10,314 nucleotides of DNA from Candidatus Gerdarchaeota archaeon. GTDB lineage: Archaea; Asgardarchaeota; Heimdallarchaeia; JABLTI01. The notes beneath the pieces were generated by a model, which had not been told where the DNA came from, did no database searches, and saw only the letters and a list, made by a program, of their open reading frames with translations. The stretch lies in assembly GCA_016839405.1 (NCBI GenBank), contig JAEOUJ010000301.1, positions 1 to 10,314 on the forward strand. Reading direction: 5' to 3'. Shown here piece after piece: positions 6,345 through 10,314 of the stretch. Made by a program: the position numbers and the translations under genes. The number at the start of each line of letters is the position of its first letter. Within the stretch, counting starts at the first letter, position 1.

Positions 6345-6725
6345 ATGAATGAAAAAACACAGAAAATAAATGATGAAGAAGGAATAAAATTATTAGCTGA
6401 AGCATTAAGATCAGGTGGCACTCTATTAAATGTTTCATGTCCTATATGCGCTTATCCATTAATAAAAATCAATGATAAAATCTATTGCAAAATATGCGAT
6501 AATGAGGTTATAATTTATAAAGATGAATCTGAATTACCAAAAGAATACCGTAAAGCAATAAAACCTAGAAAAGAGCAAACGGATTCACCAATTATTAAAA
6601 CAATTGCATCAAAAATTGAAAGTCTTAGGTTAAAAATGGAATCAACCGATGATACAGATGAAATAATAAAAATATCTGAAGCAATTGAGAAATTGCTAAT
6701 TACTTTACAAAAACTAGAAAATTAA
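6345..6725 (+). CDS. UPF0148/ZNRD2-type zinc-ribbon protein
   Basis: The 126-residue protein matches the family of the human Sjogren syndrome/scleroderma autoantigen 1 (ZNRD2, p27) and archaeal UPF0148. Its signature is a short helix with GIKLLAEALRSGGTLLNVSC (13-32), then a zinc ribbon CPIC-x12-CKIC, with cysteines 32, 35, 48 and 51 around YPLIKINDKIYC. The remaining part, after a basic stretch at 71-80, is a helical tail (about 85-126) with regular hydrophobic spacing that could form a coiled coil. The role of archaeal members is unknown. Its start follows the HD gene by 11 bases with an overlapping ribosome site, so the two are very likely co-translated. The stop lies 8 bases from the end of the convergent hef gene. 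Confidence 0.8.
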   Translation: MNEKTQKINDEEGIKLLAEALRSGGTLLNVSCPICAYPLIKINDKIYCKICDNEVIIYKDESELPKEYRKAIKPRKEQTDSPIIKTIASKIESLRLKMESTDDTDEIIKISEAIEKLLITLQKLEN

Positions 6726-6733
6726 TTCAATAA

Positions 6734-9181
6734 TCATTCTTCAGGATTATATTGTGTTTTAATTAAATCTTTAATTTCTTTAGCTATTTTTTTACCTATT
6801 CCTTTTATTTCCTGTATTTCATCAATAGAAGCTGAAAAGAAATTTTCTAAAGAGCCAAATTTTTCTAAAATTCTTTTAGCTAAAATTGTATTAATATTTG
6901 GAAATCCAGCAATAATAAATTCAAGTATATTAGAAGTATTTATTGGCGTTTTCTCACTTCTAATTACTGGAGCTCTATCCTCTCGTTTTTGTTCTCTTTG
7001 AGCTATATTTTTTAGAAATCGCGCAGTATCTCTTACATTTCTCGTCCAGATTACACGCATATCAAAATCTAATAGAATAGAAGAAATTGCACCTCTTAAT
7101 GCTTCAGGATTTAGAGCTCTATGGCCATAAATTGTATCACCTTCTATTAATAGGATTGCAATTGGAAAACTCTTCTTTAAAGCAATAATTTGAGGAAATA
7201 ATCGACCATCAATAATACTTTGACTGAAATCAGAGACGTCTTTTCGTTCAATCCCAACACGAGAGCTTAAAATAAAATCACCAACAGGTAATTGCTGTAG
7301 TTTTAAATCAATATCCATTAAAGATAATTCCTTTGCTATACCAGATTTGGCTTCTCTTGAATCTACAATAATCCTAAGTTTTGACACATCATCATCTGCA
7401 AAAAATTGTTCAATTACAGTACGATCTTCATCTGTAATTTCATTATCTTGTAATTTCTCTCCTATTTCAACCTCTTGCTCAAGTTTACTTAAAGCTTCAT
7501 CTGAAAGAATTTCTATTTCATCTATAGGCTCATAAGAATCTACAACATCTTCTTCAATTTCTTGCTCCTCAGTTGCTGCAGCTGCAAAAAAATCTTCAAT
7601 TGAACGTTGTTTTAAATCAATTCTTTCTTTGCTGATTTTTTGGAGCTCTCTTAGATTTTGTTTCATTCGCTTTTCTTTATATCTAGCAGCCCAGAAATAT
7701 CCTTCATCTCTAGTTCCTTTAGTAATTAACACAATGACTTTTCCTTCTCTTTTTCTACCTGTACGACCTCTTCTTTGGATATTTCTAATAGCTGATGGTA
7801 CACAATCATAAAAAACTACAAGATCACATTCAGAGACATCAAGACCTTCTTCACCGACACTAGTAGCTACAAGACAATTGTAGATACCCTCTCGAAATTG
7901 TTGCATAACTTCAAGTTGTTTCTTTTGTGAAAATCCTTTATCACCTGCTTTTGATGTTTGACCAATAAATCGAGAAGCATTGATATTATCTAATTTATTT
8001 AATATTTCAGCTAACTTTTTTGCAGAATTTCGATATTGTGTAAAAACGAGGATTTTTGATTTGGGGCTTTCTTTTATAGTAGTGCTAATAACATTACAAA
8101 GTTCGGGGATTTTTGGATGTTCAAAACCTTCAGCAAGAATTTGTTCTACAATATCATAACTAACTATCAAAGCACTTTCATTAAGAAGAGTAATTAAATT
8201 CCTTGAAGCTTTTGAGCTTTGAGCTTCTTTTCGCATCTTATCAAAATATACTTTAAGAGAACTAATCCCTTGAGTTTCTAAAAGTTCTAAAGCATGAGTT
8301 AATCGAATAGACGACCCAGCTAATCCTAAAGCTAGATATAACTCAGAAACATCTTCTCTTTGATCAAAATTTTTTGTTATAAGAGGGGGCAATTTCAATA
8401 AATCGCTTCTTTTTATAGTTATATTTGCTGATTCTAACCAACCAAGTTGCTTCAATTTATTCAATTTATCAGAAAGTGATCGTTCAAGTAGAGTTTTTAT
8501 ACGTTTAAATTTCTCTGGTAACTCTATATGTATCCATTCAACATCTGTTTTTTGCACATAGGGTTTTACATCGCCTGAAGTTTCAAGACGAGTTTCTACA
8601 TGTTTAATAGATAAATTAGAACAAATTTCTTGTATTTTATCTTGGTTAGATCCAGGTGAAGCTGTTATACCCAAAATTAATGGATGAGTAGCTTTTCTCA
8701 TATATTGTTTAGCTACGTAAACATAAGAATAATCTCCAACTGCCCTATGAGCTTCATCAACTCCTAATAATGAGCATTTATTTAGATTTAATTTTCCTGA
8801 AATTAAATCGTTCTCGACAATTTGGGGGGTAGTAATAATAATTTGAGAATGTTTCCAAAGTTTAATACGTTTCTCTGGAGTTGTTGAACCAGTTAACATA
8901 ATTATTTCTTCTTCAAAAATATTGAAAACATCTCTGAAAGTTTTTAGATGCTGTTCAACTAAAGGTTTTGTTGGAGCCATTATAAGAACAAATGAATCAG
9001 GATATTGTTCCATTCTTTTGGCAGTAAGTAATGCAAGAATAATTGTTTTGCCTAAACCAGTGGGTAAAACAGCTAAAGTATTACCCTTCAAGCTTTTTTC
9101 AAAAATAGTTTGTTGATAAATTCGTGCTTCAATTTTATTTGGTTTAATGTATTTATGTTGAATGTATTTATCGTTAGACAT
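6734..9181 (-). CDS. hef: Hef (FANCM/XPF-family) helicase-nuclease
   Basis: Hef unwinds and cuts branched DNA at stalled replication forks, joining a FANCM-type helicase to an XPF-type nuclease. In this 815-residue protein (counted from ATG 9181) the helicase carries LPTGLGKT (39-46, ATP binding), DEAH (142-145), TAS (173-175) and QRRGRTGR (469-476). An insert of helices between the two helicase halves (about 220-355) fits the family. After an acidic linker comes the ERCC4 nuclease with DSRE (607-610), GD (634-635) and ERKDVSD (645-651). Tandem helix-hairpin-helix motifs near 752-807, including KGIGKKIA, close the protein. All catalytic residues are present. QRSIEDFF (525-532) in the linker is a full PIP box. 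GTG 9196 would add five residues; ATG 9181 is preferred because it is the stronger codon and a weak GTGAG site lies ten bases upstream. It is transcribed away from the membrane protein gene. Confidence 0.95.
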   Translation of the reverse strand: MSNDKYIQHKYIKPNKIEARIYQQTIFEKSLKGNTLAVLPTGLGKTIILALLTAKRMEQYPDSFVLIMAPTKPLVEQHLKTFRDVFNIFEEEIIMLTGSTTPEKRIKLWKHSQIIITTPQIVENDLISGKLNLNKCSLLGVDEAHRAVGDYSYVYVAKQYMRKATHPLILGITASPGSNQDKIQEICSNLSIKHVETRLETSGDVKPYVQKTDVEWIHIELPEKFKRIKTLLERSLSDKLNKLKQLGWLESANITIKRSDLLKLPPLITKNFDQREDVSELYLALGLAGSSIRLTHALELLETQGISSLKVYFDKMRKEAQSSKASRNLITLLNESALIVSYDIVEQILAEGFEHPKIPELCNVISTTIKESPKSKILVFTQYRNSAKKLAEILNKLDNINASRFIGQTSKAGDKGFSQKKQLEVMQQFREGIYNCLVATSVGEEGLDVSECDLVVFYDCVPSAIRNIQRRGRTGRKREGKVIVLITKGTRDEGYFWAARYKEKRMKQNLRELQKISKERIDLKQRSIEDFFAAAATEEQEIEEDVVDSYEPIDEIEILSDEALSKLEQEVEIGEKLQDNEITDEDRTVIEQFFADDDVSKLRIIVDSREAKSGIAKELSLMDIDLKLQQLPVGDFILSSRVGIERKDVSDFSQSIIDGRLFPQIIALKKSFPIAILLIEGDTIYGHRALNPEALRGAISSILLDFDMRVIWTRNVRDTARFLKNIAQREQKREDRAPVIRSEKTPINTSNILEFIIAGFPNINTILAKRILEKFGSLENFFSASIDEIQEIKGIGKKIAKEIKDLIKTQYNPEE
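7586..7609 (-). other. PIP-box (PCNA-binding) motif in Hef
   Basis: The codons spell QRSIEDFF, an exact fit to Q-x-x-[ILM]-x-x-[FY]-[FY]. It lies at the start of the acidic, probably flexible linker between helicase and nuclease, where it would be exposed. Binding to the sliding clamp would bring Hef to replication forks. Confidence 0.7.
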
Positions 9182-9323
9182 AACTTTTCTTCTCACAAAC
9201 CAATATTGCTCAATTCAAAACATTGGATTAACTAATTAATGTATTTTATTGGGGGATATCCAAAACTAAAATCTTATGATAATAATTAATAAGTAAATAG
9301 CTTATCACATAGTTATTCTTGCG

Positions 9324-9355
9324 AATGTTTAAAACTAACGTTGTTTATAAACATT
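9324..9355. promoter_or_regulatory. Inverted repeat overlapping a TATA-like element before the membrane protein gene
   Basis: AATGTTTA (9324-9331) and TAAACATT (9348-9355) form a perfect 8-base inverted repeat with a 16-base spacer. TTTATAAA (9344-9351), a good TATA box, overlaps its right arm, about 30 bases before ATG 9381. A dimeric regulator bound here would block or assist transcription of the membrane protein gene. The intergenic gap to hef (9182-9380) also holds GGATATCC at 9254-9261, with no clear hef promoter visible. Confidence 0.35.
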
Positions 9356-9380
9356 TGAATAATAAGGATTGATTATTGCT

Positions 9381-9821
9381 ATGGAATCACCAGAAACAAA
9401 TAAACAATTAGAAAATGAAGAGGAACCAGAAAGATATTTTGATTATTATATCAAAAAGAATACGATGTGGATTTCGATATTTTTATCAATGTACATTTTG
9501 CTTGATATCATAGCATTATTTTTAACAACAAATTTCACATTTCTGGAAATTTTTCTTTATTTTGGAATACTTATGATAATAATTGGTTCTGGTACTTTAT
9601 ACTTTACTTGGCGTGAGAAAAATTATTTTTGGGCAACTATGGCAACAATTTTCTTAGGTTTATTAACATTTATTGAAATTATAATTCATTTAGCTACAGT
9701 ATCATTAAATACAAGCTCACTAATTTCAGCTATCTTATCCTTATTGGTTAGTATAATGTTTATTATCCTACCAATATTATTGGTATTTCTAAAAAATCGA
9801 CAAGAATCATTAAATAAATAA
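9381..9821 (+). CDS. Small membrane protein with four transmembrane helices
   Basis: This 146-residue protein has an acidic, glutamate-rich N-terminus (1-20) and four hydrophobic segments at about 29-49, 53-75, 83-107 and 113-137. Positively charged residues KK (25-26), REK (78-80) and KNR (138-140) place both ends in the cytoplasm by the positive-inside rule. No catalytic motif, cysteine pair or transporter signature is visible, and I do not recognise the family. ATG 9381 is favoured over in-frame TTG 9369; AAGGA (9364-9368) upstream is a possible ribosome site with a long spacing, and a TATA-like TTTATAAA precedes it. It is divergent from hef and converges on the gene at the right edge, so it appears to be a single-gene transcript with no clear functional link to its neighbours. 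Confidence 0.7.
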   Translation: MESPETNKQLENEEEPERYFDYYIKKNTMWISIFLSMYILLDIIALFLTTNFTFLEIFLYFGILMIIIGSGTLYFTWREKNYFWATMATIFLGLLTFIEIIIHLATVSLNTSSLISAILSLLVSIMFIILPILLVFLKNRQESLNK

Positions 9822-9858
9822 AAAGCAAGTTGATTAAACAAAATCAAATAGGCTTTTT
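9820..9858. terminator. Possible bidirectional terminator between convergent genes
   Basis: AAAAAGC (9820-9826) pairs with GCTTTTT (9852-9858), a 7-base inverted repeat with a 25-base spacer, spanning the 12-base gap between two convergent stop codons. The plus strand runs into six Ts after the GC. Its right arm lies within codons of the minus-strand gene. The long spacer and AT content make this a weak call. Confidence 0.25.
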
Positions 9859-10314
9859 TGTCCCTTAATTGGAACTACTTCATTTTTTAAATCTTGATGC
9901 AATCCAATTAGAGAATTAAGGTTTGTTGCATAATAAGTTTCATTATTCTTTAAAACAAGAATGGAGCCTTTTACACCTACAACATTACCACTTATTTTTA
10001 AACCCTTATTTGTAAGATTTTTAATTAAAGGTCTAACTTTTAACTGATTTATTTTTCCATAATAATTATCTAGATAAGTTATATTTTCTAATTCCCTTCT
10101 TGGGATGAGAATTTTTGATTTGATAGTGATAGAATTATAAATCTTATCTAAAATAGATTCAATCTGATTTGTAATGTCAGCTTTGTTAATTAAAATGCCA
10201 ATTTGCCTGAATTTTTGTGACATACGAATAGCTAAGCTAAGAGATAACTCAGCACTTAATTGTTGTTCTAAAGCTCTTGGTTCTAAACCAACACCTCTAG
10301 CTATTTTTATTCCA
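9834..10314 (-). CDS. Unrecognised protein, C-terminal part, ending in a PIP-like motif
   Basis: The frame is open from the right window edge to TAA at 9834-9836, giving 159 complete codons. The ATG at 10221-10223 is probably internal, because the 30 codons upstream of it stay open and read like protein (for example GVGLEPRALEQQLSAEL, then LSLAIRM). Near the edge it is helical. A central part contains IPRRELENITYLDNYYG, and near the end is a beta-rich segment GLKISGNVVGVKGSILVL followed by a strand TYYATNLNSLIG, which could be a small barrel or KOW-like domain. The last eight residues QKSLFDFV resemble a PCNA-interacting PIP box, in its usual C-terminal position. I do not recognise the family. 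A role in DNA replication or repair is inferred only from that motif and from the nearby hef gene. Confidence 0.65.
   Translation of the reverse strand, partial: GIKIARGVGLEPRALEQQLSAELSLSLAIRMSQKFRQIGILINKADITNQIESILDKIYNSITIKSKILIPRRELENITYLDNYYGKINQLKVRPLIKNLTNKGLKISGNVVGVKGSILVLKNNETYYATNLNSLIGLHQDLKNEVVPIKGQKSLFDFV
9837..9860 (-). other. C-terminal PIP-like motif in the edge gene
   Basis: The codons spell QKSLFDFV immediately before the stop. Positions 1, 4 and 7 (Q, L, F) match the archaeal PIP box; position 8 is Val instead of an aromatic residue. A C-terminal location after a basic stretch (PIKG) is typical for clamp-binding proteins. Confidence 0.5.

Noticed and set aside
7347..7535. 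Plus-strand serine-rich open frame within hef
   Set aside because: Its serine-rich translation is what the antisense of the acidic Hef linker gives; it has no independent support.
9254..9261. GGATATCC palindrome between hef and the membrane protein gene
   Set aside because: An 8-base palindrome is too short to claim as a site and its position does not match a clear promoter.

Overview
The window looks like an AT-rich chromosomal segment from an Asgard archaeon. The evidence is the mix of gene families. Archaeal information and metabolism genes (a Hef-type helicase-nuclease, a cis-prenyltransferase, a NYN-domain protein, a UPF0148 zinc ribbon) sit beside eukaryote-like genes: two Roadblock/LC7 proteins, a gelsolin-like domain protein and a small protein resembling the eukaryotic proteasome assembly chaperones PAC3/PAC4. 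I cannot place it at class level. No rRNA, tRNA, CRISPR array, insertion sequence or phage gene was recognised.

Layout, left to right. Positions 1-327 are a very AT-rich stretch with no convincing gene. From 355 to 783 lies a Roadblock gene whose frame is interrupted by one UAG codon at 454-456. Next come a divergent histidine phosphatase (892-1476) and a tight plus-strand cluster: uppS (1564-2343), a NYN-domain protein (2367-2825) and the PAC3/PAC4-like protein (2846-3208). After a 153-bp gap with a good TATA box comes a probable two-gene unit: a gelsolin-like/proline-rich protein (3362-4429) and an intact Roadblock protein (4476-4874). A hairpin-bearing gap leads to a SAMHD1-like HD hydrolase (5038-6333), closely followed by a UPF0148/ZNRD2-type zinc-ribbon protein (6345-6725). 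The large hef gene (6734-9181) is on the minus strand, convergent with that pair. Divergent from hef is a small four-helix membrane protein (9381-9821), which converges on an unrecognised minus-strand gene that runs off the right edge (9834-10314).

Themes. The Roadblock and gelsolin-like genes point to small-GTPase and actin-type cytoskeleton control. The uppS group joins polyprenyl carrier synthesis, putative RNA processing and possibly proteasome assembly. The right part is about nucleic-acid upkeep: the HD hydrolase may act on nucleotides, Hef acts on stalled forks, and both Hef and the edge gene carry a PCNA-binding (PIP) motif.

Most worth a second look are the PAC3/PAC4-like gene, the UAG inside an otherwise conserved Roadblock frame, the gelsolin fusion with an unfamiliar C-terminal domain, and the edge gene ending in a PIP box. 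Family calls come from reading motifs and from memory of family members; no database search was run.
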